Below the pieces are notes generated by a model, which had not been told where the DNA came from, ran no database searches, and saw nothing but the letters and a program-made list of their open reading frames with translations. A program made the translations under genes and the position numbers. DNA of 32,718 nucleotides from Dehalococcoidia bacterium (GTDB lineage: Bacteria > Chloroflexota > Dehalococcoidia > Dehalococcoidales > Fen-1064), in assembly GCA_003162335.1 (NCBI GenBank), contig PMMG01000137.1, forward strand, positions 1 through 32,718, read 5' to 3'. Shown here one piece after another: positions 1 to 8,263 of the stretch. How positions within the stretch are numbered: position 1 is the first letter of the stretch; each line of letters starts with the position of its first letter.

Positions 1-2
1 AT

Positions 3-33
3 GGCTGGGACCGGTTACAAACCGGTACCAGCC
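3..33. repeat. Inverted repeat at the window edge
   Basis: Arms 3-15 and 21-33 pair over 12 of 13 positions with one G/A mismatch, around a 5-base loop. No T-run follows on either side, so an intrinsic terminator is not supported. It lies about 60 bases before the cheW start and could be an operator or leader hairpin of the chemotaxis operon, or belong to a gene left of the window. Confidence 0.45.
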
Positions 34-91
34 TGCCTTAAAAAACAAACCACGCAAATTGTGGAAAAAGACAATAGAAGGAGAGACTCCC

Positions 92-619
92 ATGACTAAA
101 GATGCAGTTATAAATGAAAAACAGGTGGCGCTTTTTGAACTCGGGGGAGAGACCTACGGCCTGGATATCGGTACCGTCCATGAAATTATTCGGATGCAGC
201 CGATTACCCGCGTCCCGAAAGCACCGTTTTATGTTGAAGGCGTGATCAACCTCAGGGGCAAAGTAATCCCCGTCGTTGATATGCGCAAGAGATTCGGGCT
301 CGATACCTCGGACCGCACCAAAAACAACCGTATCGTCGTGGTAGCGATCAGCGGTACAACTATTGGTATTATCGTGGACGCCGTCACGGAAGTTTTGCGC
401 ATCCCCAATTCGGCAGTCGAAGCGGCTTCCACTATTGTAACCGCCGGTGACACTGATTATCTGCAGGGTATCGCCAAACTTGGAGACCGCATGGTTATCC
501 TGCTTGACCTGGGTAAAGTGTTATCCAAGGATGGTATGTTTATGGATGGATCAGCCTCGAATGCCAAATCGGAAAAGCATACCCCCGGTTTAACGCTCGC
601 CGGCAGCAGCGTCGCTTAG
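92..619 (+). CDS. cheW: CheW chemotaxis coupling protein
   Basis: Scaffold protein that links the CheA kinase to chemoreceptors in the cytoplasmic signalling array. The 175-residue product is one CheW domain: the opening VALFELGGETYGLDI strand, then VEGVINLRGKVIPVVDMRKR, then IGIIVDAVTEVLRI, all typical of the family. The ATG at 92 is preferred over an in-frame TTG at 59 because AGAAGGAGAG sits 6-7 bases upstream of it and the family domain begins soon after. The C-terminus has a short polar tail of about 20 residues beyond the domain. First gene of a che operon; a 121-base gap separates it from cheA. Receptors to pair with it are not in the window. Confidence 0.95.
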   Translation: MTKDAVINEKQVALFELGGETYGLDIGTVHEIIRMQPITRVPKAPFYVEGVINLRGKVIPVVDMRKRFGLDTSDRTKNNRIVVVAISGTTIGIIVDAVTEVLRIPNSAVEAASTIVTAGDTDYLQGIAKLGDRMVILLDLGKVLSKDGMFMDGSASNAKSEKHTPGLTLAGSSVA

Positions 620-740
620 ATTTTTAAATAGCGGTTATAGTTGCTTCCGGTAACCGAACAGCTGTTCCGGCCCGGCAGTCAAAATACGAATAATGCGGAA
701 ATAAAGGGTTACACGTTTAAACTCAAAAAGGAGTACTTCG

Positions 741-2906
741 GTGGAATTAGCAGATGGAATCACTCCACAAGATATAAAGCTATTCCTCACAGAGGCTGAC
801 GAACAATTACAGCTTCTTGATGAAGATATTGTCCGGTTGGAAAGAGAATCAGGCAATGTCAAACTGCTGCAAGAAATCTTTCGCGCTTCGCATACCATCA
901 AAGGCTCCTCGGCAATGATTGGTCATCAGCGGATGTCGCACATGGCTCACGGCATGGAAAATGTCCTTGATAAAGTGCGTAAAGGAACGCTGCCCGTCAG
1001 CAGTTTAGTCGTTGACGCCCTGCTCAAAGGACTGGATGGGCTGCGAATCCTCCGGGAAGAATTAGTGACCGGGGAAGAAAGCAAAGCGGATATCAATACC
1101 GTATTACTGGAACTGGAAGCGGCAATTTTACAAGGCGAAACCAGTCCGGAAGCAGCCGTTGCTGCTGCGGAGTTGCCCCTTGATAATGAATCTAAAGCTA
1201 AACTGGACAACGCACAGTCTCGTGGGGAGCGCGGTTTTCATATCAAAGTTGTTGTCAATAAAGATACTACCTGGGTGGCGGTTCGCTGCTTCCAGATCAT
1301 CCAGGAACTATCAAAAATCGGCGCTATTGTTAAATCGAACCCTTCGTTACCGGATATTGAAGCCGGTAAAACCGGTTCGAACATGGAGTTGATAATTACC
1401 AGTGCCGGTGACGAAAAGTCGATCAAAGAAGCGCTGGTAGATGTTCCTGAGTTGGATAGTGTGGCTGTTACATTGTACGCTTCCGAACAACCCGCATCTC
1501 CCGAAAAAGTAGAGCATGCGCCGACGGTCAATATTGCAGCGCCTGCTTGCGCCGAAAAACCGGCAATTCCGATCGCCGCATCCACTCCTGCGAATGCTGA
1601 AAAAACGGCCGCAGTAACCGGGGAAACCGCTACTCTCCATAAAGAAGACATGGCGGTCAAGCAAACCATTCGCGTCGATGTCAGCCGTCTGGATACCCTG
1701 ATGGAGCAAATCGGCGAACTGGTCATCAACCGCAATCACATCGGTCAGATTAGTAAAACACTGGCGGAAAAATATCAGGACGATGAAATGATTCGCACAC
1801 TCGCCGACAGCGTCTCCCAGACCGGTAAAATAGTGAACATCCTGCAGCAGGATATCATGACTATCCGCATGCTGCCCATCGAATTGGTATTTAATACTAT
1901 GCCGCGTATGGTTAGAGACTTGGCGCGCAAAATAGGTAAAAAAGTTGATTTTATCGTCGAAGGTCAGGAGACCGAGGTTGACCGCAGTGTTATCGAGCAT
2001 CTGCGCGACCCGCTGATCCACCTTTTGCGGAATTCTGTCGACCACGGCATCGAAAGCCCCGAAGAACGTCTAGCCGCGGGCAAACCCGAGACGGGCACTA
2101 TACACCTTTCGGCACATCACGAACAGGACCATATCGTGATTACCGTGTCGGATGACGGCAGAGGTATTGACCCGGAGGCAGTAAAAGCCGCCTCCATCAG
2201 AAAAGGAGTAATTTCACCCGAGGCCGCGGCCAGAATGACAGATACCGAACTGATGAATCTGATCATGGCATCCGGTGTTTCCACCGCCAGGACGATTACC
2301 GAAGTCTCAGGACGAGGAGTCGGCCTGGACATCGTGAAGAAAAACATCGAGTTCCTGAACGGAAAGATTAATGTCGAATCCAACGTAGGGAAGGGTTCTA
2401 CTTTCACGCTGCAATTGCCGCTTACCCTGGCTATAATTCCTACACTGATGGTCTCACTGGGAAATACGGTTTACGCAATTCCTCTGGCCACGATCGTAGA
2501 GGCAATTAAATTAGAATCAAAAGAAATTAAAACAGTCAGAGGGAAAGAGGTGACTCTGTACAGAAACCGTGTCTTACCTCTGCTTCGGTTAAACACTATT
2601 TTCAAATGGAGTCCCACAAACAACGGGGCATCTAATTTAATTCATATTGTCATAGTCAAAGCTTGCGAAATGCAGGTTGGTATCATTGTTGACGAACTGA
2701 TCGGACAACAGGAAATCGTGGTTAAATCGCTTGACCAGTTCATCGGCGGCGCCGAAGGTCTGAGCGGTGCCAGTATTCTTGGCGACGGCCAGGTGGTACT
2801 CATTCTTGATGTAAATTCACTCGTCAAAAGCACTATTGCCGAATCTCAAAACATTAAAGATGACACAGAACAGAATGGCACGGCCGTATTGGCCGGCGCG
2901 AGATAA
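741..2906 (+). CDS. cheA: CheA chemotaxis histidine kinase
   Basis: Cytoplasmic kinase that autophosphorylates and passes phosphate to CheY and CheB. The 721 residues show the standard order: an HPt (P1) domain with phosphorylatable His51 in FRASHTIKGSSAMIG; a P2-like alpha/beta domain at about 167-250; an Ala/Pro-rich linker at 250-305; the P3 dimerisation helix from about 310 (VSRLDTLMEQIGELVINRN); the P4 ATPase with N-box HLLRNSVDHGIE (about 427), DDGRGID (about 470) and GRGVGLDIVKKNIE (about 523); and a CheW-like P5 domain from about 563. Key residues are intact. It starts at GTG with AAGGAG about 9 bases upstream. The length is normal for CheA with one P2 domain. Confidence 0.97.
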   Translation: MELADGITPQDIKLFLTEADEQLQLLDEDIVRLERESGNVKLLQEIFRASHTIKGSSAMIGHQRMSHMAHGMENVLDKVRKGTLPVSSLVVDALLKGLDGLRILREELVTGEESKADINTVLLELEAAILQGETSPEAAVAAAELPLDNESKAKLDNAQSRGERGFHIKVVVNKDTTWVAVRCFQIIQELSKIGAIVKSNPSLPDIEAGKTGSNMELIITSAGDEKSIKEALVDVPELDSVAVTLYASEQPASPEKVEHAPTVNIAAPACAEKPAIPIAASTPANAEKTAAVTGETATLHKEDMAVKQTIRVDVSRLDTLMEQIGELVINRNHIGQISKTLAEKYQDDEMIRTLADSVSQTGKIVNILQQDIMTIRMLPIELVFNTMPRMVRDLARKIGKKVDFIVEGQETEVDRSVIEHLRDPLIHLLRNSVDHGIESPEERLAAGKPETGTIHLSAHHEQDHIVITVSDDGRGIDPEAVKAASIRKGVISPEAAARMTDTELMNLIMASGVSTARTITEVSGRGVGLDIVKKNIEFLNGKINVESNVGKGSTFTLQLPLTLAIIPTLMVSLGNTVYAIPLATIVEAIKLESKEIKTVRGKEVTLYRNRVLPLLRLNTIFKWSPTNNGASNLIHIVIVKACEMQVGIIVDELIGQQEIVVKSLDQFIGGAEGLSGASILGDGQVVLILDVNSLVKSTIAESQNIKDDTEQNGTAVLAGAR

Positions 2907-2942
2907 CAGGGCAAAGTGCAGGATAAGGAGGCAACTTCAAAC

Positions 2943-3536
2943 ATGGCAGAAAATATCACTGTGAAAACGCTGACTAGCAGCGAACAAATTGAAATGTTAA
3001 GGACAGGTGTCAGCAATGCGGTCAAAGGTCTTTCCCAGATGGTGGGCCAGGATATCAAAATTGCTAATATCAATTTGAATAAAGTGCAGGTAAAGGATAT
3101 TCCTGAACTTTTTGGCGGCCCGCAGGAAATGATGGTGGCTGTATACCTGGCAATTTGCGGCAATACCAATGGGCATATGATTGCCATTTATCAACCGCAA
3201 ACAGCTTTCGATCTTATAGATATGTTACTGGGGCAACCAGTCGGCTCCACTAAAGAACTGTCCGAAATGGAACGTTCCGTTCTGGGAGAAGTGGGTAATA
3301 TCATGGGTTCGTTTTTCCTGAACCATCTCTCCAATACTACCGGCAATTCTTTACAGCCGTCACCACCGGCAGTGTTGATGGACATGGCCGGCGCTATTCT
3401 CGAGGTCGCTACTGTCAGTGTCATGGAACAATGCGACCAGACCTACGTTATTGAAACTATATTCGAATCCAGCGATCGACAGGTAGCCGGCACTTTTTTG
3501 GTGATGCCGGTTCCGGGAATGGATCTAATTCAGTAA
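2943..3536 (+). CDS. cheC: CheC-like CheY-P phosphatase
   Basis: CheC/CheX/FliY-family protein expected to dephosphorylate CheY-P and often to bind CheD, encoded next door. The 197-residue length fits CheC. The family active-site signature [D/S]-x3-E-x2-N-x22-P is met exactly once, in the second half (S-x3-E-x2-N beginning SVLGEVGN, Pro 23 residues after the Asn). The N-terminal repeat aligns over LSQMVGQDI, but its Asn appears replaced by Arg, so only one of the two CheC sites looks intact. The ATG at 2943 is preceded by AAGGAGG (2925-2931); a GTG nine codons earlier is less likely. CheX is the main alternative name. Confidence 0.85.
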   Translation: MAENITVKTLTSSEQIEMLRTGVSNAVKGLSQMVGQDIKIANINLNKVQVKDIPELFGGPQEMMVAVYLAICGNTNGHMIAIYQPQTAFDLIDMLLGQPVGSTKELSEMERSVLGEVGNIMGSFFLNHLSNTTGNSLQPSPPAVLMDMAGAILEVATVSVMEQCDQTYVIETIFESSDRQVAGTFLVMPVPGMDLIQ

Positions 3537-3570
3537 ATGAAAGTTAATAAAAATAATCGGGGAAAACACG

Positions 3571-4089
3571 ATGATCGAAACTTTGTCGAAAAATGAAGCC
3601 GATAACCAGGAATCAGTTCTCGTCGGATTGGGGGAGTTAAAAGTAACGCATTCGCCTTTGGTCATTCTGTCCTGTCTGGGAATTGGTTCTTGTATTGCAG
3701 TCTGTGTTTACGACAATTTATACAAAGTGGGAGGGATGGCGCATGTTGTCCTGCCTCACTGCGAAGGGAAACCGGGGGACAATCCAGGAAAGTACGCGGA
3801 TACTAGCATCCCGCTGCTCATTGGCGAGGTCGTAAAAATGGGCGGTCACCGCTCCCGTTTGACTGTGAAAATCGCCGGGGGAGCACAAATGTCACTGGCT
3901 CCCGGTCTTAAAAATACCTTTAAAACCGGAGAGCGGAATCTGGAAGGAGTAAAAGTCGCTCTCAGTAAAGAAGGGGTATCTTTAACCGCCGAAGATGTTG
4001 GCGGCAATAAAGGACGCACAGTCCGCATGTATGTTAACACCGGTAAGGTGACTGTGAGAATATCGGGAGGCGAAGACCGGGAAATATAG
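3571..4089 (+). CDS. cheD: CheD chemoreceptor glutamine deamidase
   Basis: Deamidates receptor glutamines and, with CheC, takes part in adaptation. The 172 residues contain the family core: catalytic Cys41 in LGIGSCIAV and His58 in GGMAHVVLP, 17 residues apart as in characterised CheD (Cys27/His44 in Thermotoga). The third member of that triad, Thr six residues before the Cys, is Cys35 here. The C-terminal half (KIAGGAQMSL, AEDVGGNKGRTVRMYVNTG) is also typical. ATG start with a purine-rich GGGGAA site upstream. The 34-base spacing from cheC fits a single transcript and the usual CheC-CheD pairing. Confidence 0.93.
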   Translation: MIETLSKNEADNQESVLVGLGELKVTHSPLVILSCLGIGSCIAVCVYDNLYKVGGMAHVVLPHCEGKPGDNPGKYADTSIPLLIGEVVKMGGHRSRLTVKIAGGAQMSLAPGLKNTFKTGERNLEGVKVALSKEGVSLTAEDVGGNKGRTVRMYVNTGKVTVRISGGEDREI

Positions 4090-4142
4090 CTGATTATTTA
4101 CACCGGACTTTGTATTCTTAAAATCAGGGAGGATAAGTAAAA

Positions 4143-4508
4143 ATGGCAATAATATTAGTGGTAGATGACGCCATGTTCATGCGTAAGAAATGTTCTCAGC
4201 TCTTAACCGAGCAGGGGCATCAGGTCGTAGAAGCCGCTAACGGCGCGGAAGCAATCGCGCGTTATAAAGAGGCCAGACCGGACGGCGTGTTGATGGATAT
4301 TACCATGCCGGACATGGATGGACTGGAAGCACTAAAAGTAATGAAAGAGTACGACCCCAGTGCCAGGATCGCCATGTGCACCGCGATGGGACAGCAGAGC
4401 ATTGTTATTGAAGCATTAAAATCCGGGGCGATCGATTTCGTTGTTAAGCCGTTTGATGCCAACCGTGTTAAAGCGGCTGTGGCCAAACTGGTTCCCAGCG
4501 CGTCTTAA
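4143..4508 (+). CDS. cheY: CheY single-domain response regulator
   Basis: Diffusible messenger that CheA phosphorylates and that acts on the motor. The 121-residue REC domain has all conserved residues: acidic pair Asp8/Asp9, phospho-acceptor Asp52 (VLMDITMPDMDG), Thr80 and Lys102 (VVKPFD). There is no output domain. An aromatic residue (Phe99) stands where E. coli CheY has the Tyr106 switch residue. The ATG is preceded by GGGAGG. In archaea CheY reaches the archaellum through CheF, which is not in the window; the protein at 7541-8134 may replace it (inference). Confidence 0.95.
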   Translation: MAIILVVDDAMFMRKKCSQLLTEQGHQVVEAANGAEAIARYKEARPDGVLMDITMPDMDGLEALKVMKEYDPSARIAMCTAMGQQSIVIEALKSGAIDFVVKPFDANRVKAAVAKLVPSAS

Positions 4509-4535
4509 AAATCGCCTTATGGCAAGAGGATGTAA

Positions 4536-5612
4536 ATGAGTAAAATCAGAGCATTTGTTGTCGATGATTCAGATTTTGTTATCGCGTCGGTTACGAAAAA
4601 ACTGAGCACCGACCCCGATATAGAAGTTGTTGGTTCGGCCCGCGACGGTAAAGAAGCAATTGAAAAAATCCGTACATTAAAACCGGACGTTATTACGCTG
4701 GATGTCGTCATGCCCGTGATGGATGGATTGGCTGTGCTGGAGCAGTTAATGACCTGGCAGCCGACACCGGTTGTTATGCTCAGCGCGCTGACCAGCGAAG
4801 GCGCAGAAACTACGATCAAGGCATTGGAACTGGGCGCTGTTGATTTCTTTTTAAAACCCTCTCTTCTCCGTCCTACCGGGAACGATGAGACCGGCGAAAC
4901 TTTGATCGAAAAAGTGAAGCGGGCTGCCGCATCGAAATTGAAACCATATTCGCCCGCTGCAAAACCGAAAATCACGATATCGAATAAAGACGCCGCCGCG
5001 AAAAGTCCCGTATCTTCAGGACAAAAATTTCCGGTTATCGTTATCGGCAGTTCGACCGGCGGTCCGCGGGCGTTGATGCAGATCATTCCTAATTTACCCA
5101 AAGATTTTCCTGCTGCGATTTTGATGGTCCAGCATATGCCGCCGTTATTTACTAAATCCCTTGCTGAAAGATTGAGCGGGGCATCACAAATCAAAGTTAT
5201 GGAAGCTGTGAACGGCAGCCAGATTGAACCCGGTCAGGCATTACTCGCGCCAGGCAGCTACCATATGGTGCCGGTCCGCGGTAACCGCATTACTTTGACT
5301 CAGGACCCTCCTGTCCACGGCGTCAGACCGGCGATCGATGTGACGATGAAAGCAGCAGTTGAAGTATATGGTAATAGCCTCATGGGTGTGGTGTTAACCG
5401 GTATGGGTTCGGACGGCGCTATCGGAGCATCGCAAATAAAAGCGGTGGGCGGAAAAGTGATCGTCGAAGATGAATCCACCTGTGCGGTTTACGGGATGCC
5501 GCAGGTTATTGTAAAAGCGGGTAACGCGGACAAGATCCTGCCCATTCACGAGATTGCGGCTGAACTTATCCAGATATATTGCGGTAATGCGCAGCCGGCG
5601 GTAAGGAGTTAA
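4536..5612 (+). CDS. cheB: CheB receptor methylesterase / glutamine deamidase
   Basis: Adaptation enzyme that removes receptor methyl groups when phosphorylated. The 358 residues have an N-terminal REC domain (acidic pair in VVDDSD, phospho-Asp in ITLDVVMPVMDG), a linker at about 130-160, and the CheB esterase domain. The catalytic triad is visible: Ser in SSTGGPRAL (about 172), His in MVQHMPP (about 198) and Asp in TGMGSDGA (about 292). Ends 4 bases before cheR, and the cheR ribosome site lies inside its 3' end, so the two are probably translationally coupled. Confidence 0.96.
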   Translation: MSKIRAFVVDDSDFVIASVTKKLSTDPDIEVVGSARDGKEAIEKIRTLKPDVITLDVVMPVMDGLAVLEQLMTWQPTPVVMLSALTSEGAETTIKALELGAVDFFLKPSLLRPTGNDETGETLIEKVKRAAASKLKPYSPAAKPKITISNKDAAAKSPVSSGQKFPVIVIGSSTGGPRALMQIIPNLPKDFPAAILMVQHMPPLFTKSLAERLSGASQIKVMEAVNGSQIEPGQALLAPGSYHMVPVRGNRITLTQDPPVHGVRPAIDVTMKAAVEVYGNSLMGVVLTGMGSDGAIGASQIKAVGGKVIVEDESTCAVYGMPQVIVKAGNADKILPIHEIAAELIQIYCGNAQPAVRS

Positions 5613-5616
5613 TTGC

Positions 5617-6441
5617 ATGAATGAAATTGAATATGAGCATTTAAAAAGAAAGATCCGCCAGCTAATTCAGATTGACCTGAACAATTATAAAGAAAATCAG
5701 ATGATGCGCCGTCTTGACGGGTTCATTTCGCGCGCTAAAGCGACTGATATCGCTCAGTATTGTTCCAAACTCGATGGCGACCCTATGGAAATTGCCAAGT
5801 TACGTAATTTTATTACGATTAATGTTTCGGAATTCTACCGCGACCAGGTGCACTTCGAAACATTGCGGAAAATGGTGTTTCCCTCCTTACTGAGGAACAG
5901 CGCCAGACTAAATATCTGGAGCGCTGGCTGTTCAGACGGTCAGGAACCTTATTCCATTGCCATGATTCTTGATGAACTTACGCCCGGTATAAAACACCGT
6001 GTCTTCGCCACGGATATCGATAAAGAAAGCTTGAGCAAAGGCAATGCCGGAGGCCCTTACCAGCCCGCGGAAGTAAGAAATTTGCCCCAGACGCTGCTGA
6101 TGAAATATTTTTATTTTGGCGAAGATGGCTATACGGTTAATGAGAAAATCCGGGAAAGGATCATTTTTTCTCAATTGGACCTGACACGGGACAAATTCCC
6201 GATCGGTTTTGACTTGATTGTGTGCCGCAATGTCACTATCTATTTTTCGAACGAAACCAAGCGGATTCTTAGCCTTAATTTTCAGAATGCGCTAAAAGAA
6301 AACGGGATTTTATTCATTGGCGCCACCGAGACAATGCTCGATGCTGCCGATCTGGGATTCCAGCGCGTGCACCCCTGTTTTTATAAGAAGGTTACAAATC
6401 CCATATCGGAATCACCGAAGGTGTTTTCTTCAGCAATATAA
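5617..6441 (+). CDS. cheR: CheR chemoreceptor methyltransferase
   Basis: SAM-dependent enzyme that methylates receptor glutamates, opposing CheB. The 274-residue length is typical. It shows an N-terminal helical CheR domain (about 1-75), the FITINVSEFYRD segment, and a Rossmann SAM-binding domain with the variant motif WSAGCSDGQEPYSIAM (usually CSSGEEPYS), then DLIVCRNVTIYFS and GILFIGATE. The N-terminal region is rich in Lys/Arg. ATG start with AAGGAG at 5602-5607 inside cheB. Both arms of adaptation (CheR/CheB and CheC/CheD) are therefore encoded here. Confidence 0.96.
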   Translation: MNEIEYEHLKRKIRQLIQIDLNNYKENQMMRRLDGFISRAKATDIAQYCSKLDGDPMEIAKLRNFITINVSEFYRDQVHFETLRKMVFPSLLRNSARLNIWSAGCSDGQEPYSIAMILDELTPGIKHRVFATDIDKESLSKGNAGGPYQPAEVRNLPQTLLMKYFYFGEDGYTVNEKIRERIIFSQLDLTRDKFPIGFDLIVCRNVTIYFSNETKRILSLNFQNALKENGILFIGATETMLDAADLGFQRVHPCFYKKVTNPISESPKVFSSAI

Positions 6442-6461
6442 GCAGTAAATGAGAGAAACAT

Positions 6462-7541
6462 ATGAGACGTATAACGACAAAATATGCTCAGCCCGGAATG
6501 ATCCTGGGAATGCCGGTTTATGATAATTACGGGAAAGAATTATTAGGCCGGCGTACCAATCTGAATGAACAGCATCTGGCGCTTATGGCCAGGAACAGCA
6601 TCAGCGAAATCCTGATCGAAGACCAGCGCGTGGATGATCTGGTGGTCGCGCCGATGGTTTCTCCGGAAAAAGAAGGTAAACTCGCGGATGCCTTCCGCCA
6701 GATGCTGGTTAGAACTAAAAATATACAGACTATCGATTCCGCTTTCCTTTCTGCGGTCAATGTCGCGGTGAATGAGATCGGACGGAGTTTGTCTCTCAGT
6801 ATCATGGGTGAAATCAATGTGTCCTGCTCTGTTTCACAGACGGATTACGAGTATCTGCACCCGGTCAAATCCGCTATTCTTGCCATGGCGCTGGGGTACA
6901 GATTGGGCAAGTCCCATGATGAACTAGTTACCCTGGGCATGAGCTCACTTTTAAAAGATCTCAGCGGTGTTTTCCTGCCACCGGGTTTGCTGAACAAATC
7001 AAATCTGACGCCGGAAGAAGCCGCGCTCGTACAACAACACCCGGTAAAAAGTTATGAGTTGCTCTCACAGTTCAGTGAGATCAAAAACGGAATCGCCAAT
7101 GTGGTATTACAACATCACGAACAGTGGAACGGCAGCGGTTATCCGCGCGGATTAAAGGGCGAGCAGATTTCAAATTATGCTCAAATCATCTCCGCAGCCG
7201 ATGTATTTTCAGACTTGCTGGTGGAAGCGCCGGGAAAAGATAAATGCATGTCCCATGAAGCGATCGAATTTATTATGGCCGTCAGCGGCGACCAGTTCGA
7301 TCCCAGATTAGTGGAGTCTTTTGTCCGTAAAATTCCCGCCTATCCCAATGGGTTGACCGTAAAACTGAACAGCGGTGAAATCGGTATTGTGTCTGATCCT
7401 AATCTCGGTTTTGTCGCCAGACCGGTGATCAGGGTTACTTATGATCCGGAACACGGTAATCTGAAAAAACCGTATGATATCAATTTGGCGAAATCTGAAT
7501 ATCAGCGAAAACTGATTAGTAAAGTGCTGGAGTACGACTAG
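6462..7541 (+). CDS. Degenerate HD-GYP domain protein
   Basis: A 359-residue protein with an N-terminal region of about 120 residues of the type found before HD-GYP domains (opens MRRITTKYAQPGMILGMPVY) and a C-terminal HD-GYP domain. HD-GYP enzymes hydrolyse cyclic di-GMP. Here HHEQWNGSGYPRGLKG is well conserved, but the HD dyad (normally LHDIGK) reads LLKDLSG, so the metal-binding His is Lys and the Gly-Lys pair is lost. Hydrolysis is therefore doubtful; a binding or scaffolding role is possible. It follows cheR by 20 bases and shares its last base with the next gene, so it is part of the che operon. The C-terminal PNGLTVKLNSGEIGIV segment is common in HD-GYP proteins. Confidence 0.8.
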   Translation: MRRITTKYAQPGMILGMPVYDNYGKELLGRRTNLNEQHLALMARNSISEILIEDQRVDDLVVAPMVSPEKEGKLADAFRQMLVRTKNIQTIDSAFLSAVNVAVNEIGRSLSLSIMGEINVSCSVSQTDYEYLHPVKSAILAMALGYRLGKSHDELVTLGMSSLLKDLSGVFLPPGLLNKSNLTPEEAALVQQHPVKSYELLSQFSEIKNGIANVVLQHHEQWNGSGYPRGLKGEQISNYAQIISAADVFSDLLVEAPGKDKCMSHEAIEFIMAVSGDQFDPRLVESFVRKIPAYPNGLTVKLNSGEIGIVSDPNLGFVARPVIRVTYDPEHGNLKKPYDINLAKSEYQRKLISKVLEYD

Positions 7542-8134
7542 TGGCAAACGATGATGAAAAGGTCCTTTCTCAGGCCGATGTTGATGCTTTGGTAGCTTTG
7601 GTGCCGGATGCGCCGCGCGCTGCTGCACCTCTTCCGCAAGCTACACAGCCCCCGCCGCCACCTCCACCCGTGCCTGCGTCCGTGCCGCCGATAATGGTTA
7701 ATGTTAAAACGGTACCGGCCGCCGCGGAACCCGCCCGCGCCAATTCTTCTGCTGTTCACGGATCTAGTGTCAGCTCTGTCTCTTTGGGTGAGGTAATGGT
7801 CTTGAAAAAAAATGTGGACGACCTCACTAAACAGGTGAATAAATTCGCTAACACTGCCCAGCGGCTCGATGCAATGGAAGAAAGAATCGGGGAACTGGCA
7901 TTCAAGATTGAACGCAGTTCATATAACGTACAACCTGGTCGTGAAGAAATTGCCCAGATCAGGAACGAATTACGGGAACTGGCGCGTGAAGCGAATCACC
8001 GTCCGCAAGGGCTACAGGATGAATTCCTGTGCGAGCATTGTAAAGCGAAAGGCACAATGGCTGTTTTTACCAAATGTACCTCTTGCGGTAGGGAAGGCTG
8101 GTTCGGTTGGTGGCCCAGGAAGAAAACCCGTTAA
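7541..8134 (+). CDS. FliM-peptide / coiled-coil / zinc-ribbon protein, candidate CheY-motor adaptor
   Basis: A 197-residue protein I do not recognise as a named family. Residues 8-18 read VLSQADVDALV, closely resembling the N-terminal peptide of bacterial FliM and FliY (LSQxEIDALL) that binds phosphorylated CheY. After it come a Pro/Ala-rich linker with a run of seven prolines (about 24-75), a predicted coiled coil (about 85-150), and a zinc-ribbon-like end with C164-x2-C167 and C179-x2-C182 followed by a Trp-rich basic tail. No FliM middle domain or FliN domain is present. The GTG start overlaps the stop of the previous gene by one base, which argues for coupled translation at the end of the che operon. 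Motif and domains are seen; the adaptor role is inferred. Confidence 0.75.
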   Translation: MANDDEKVLSQADVDALVALVPDAPRAAAPLPQATQPPPPPPPVPASVPPIMVNVKTVPAAAEPARANSSAVHGSSVSSVSLGEVMVLKKNVDDLTKQVNKFANTAQRLDAMEERIGELAFKIERSSYNVQPGREEIAQIRNELRELAREANHRPQGLQDEFLCEHCKAKGTMAVFTKCTSCGREGWFGWWPRKKTR

Positions 8135-8233
8135 AATCTATTATCTTTGGTGTAAACAATAAGCTCCTTTCCCTGGCCGTTTATGTAGAAGGGGACAGGT
8201 ATGAGGTTCTTCCTTTGGTCTAAACTTGCGCTT

Positions 8234-8263
8234 GTTGTTCCCGCCTTGATCGGGAATCCATCT
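8234..8263. repeat. REP-like palindromic element
   Basis: Perfect TTCCCG/CGGGAA arms (8238-8243 and 8251-8256) with a 7-base loop, followed by AATCCATC. The arrangement resembles the common intergenic element of the form TTCCCGC...GCGGGAATCCA found dispersed in many bacterial genomes. One isolated, partly decayed copy; the repeat nature cannot be tested within this window. Confidence 0.35.

Noticed and set aside
3-33. Intrinsic terminator of a gene left of the window
   Set aside because: The stem is good, but no T-run follows on the plus strand.
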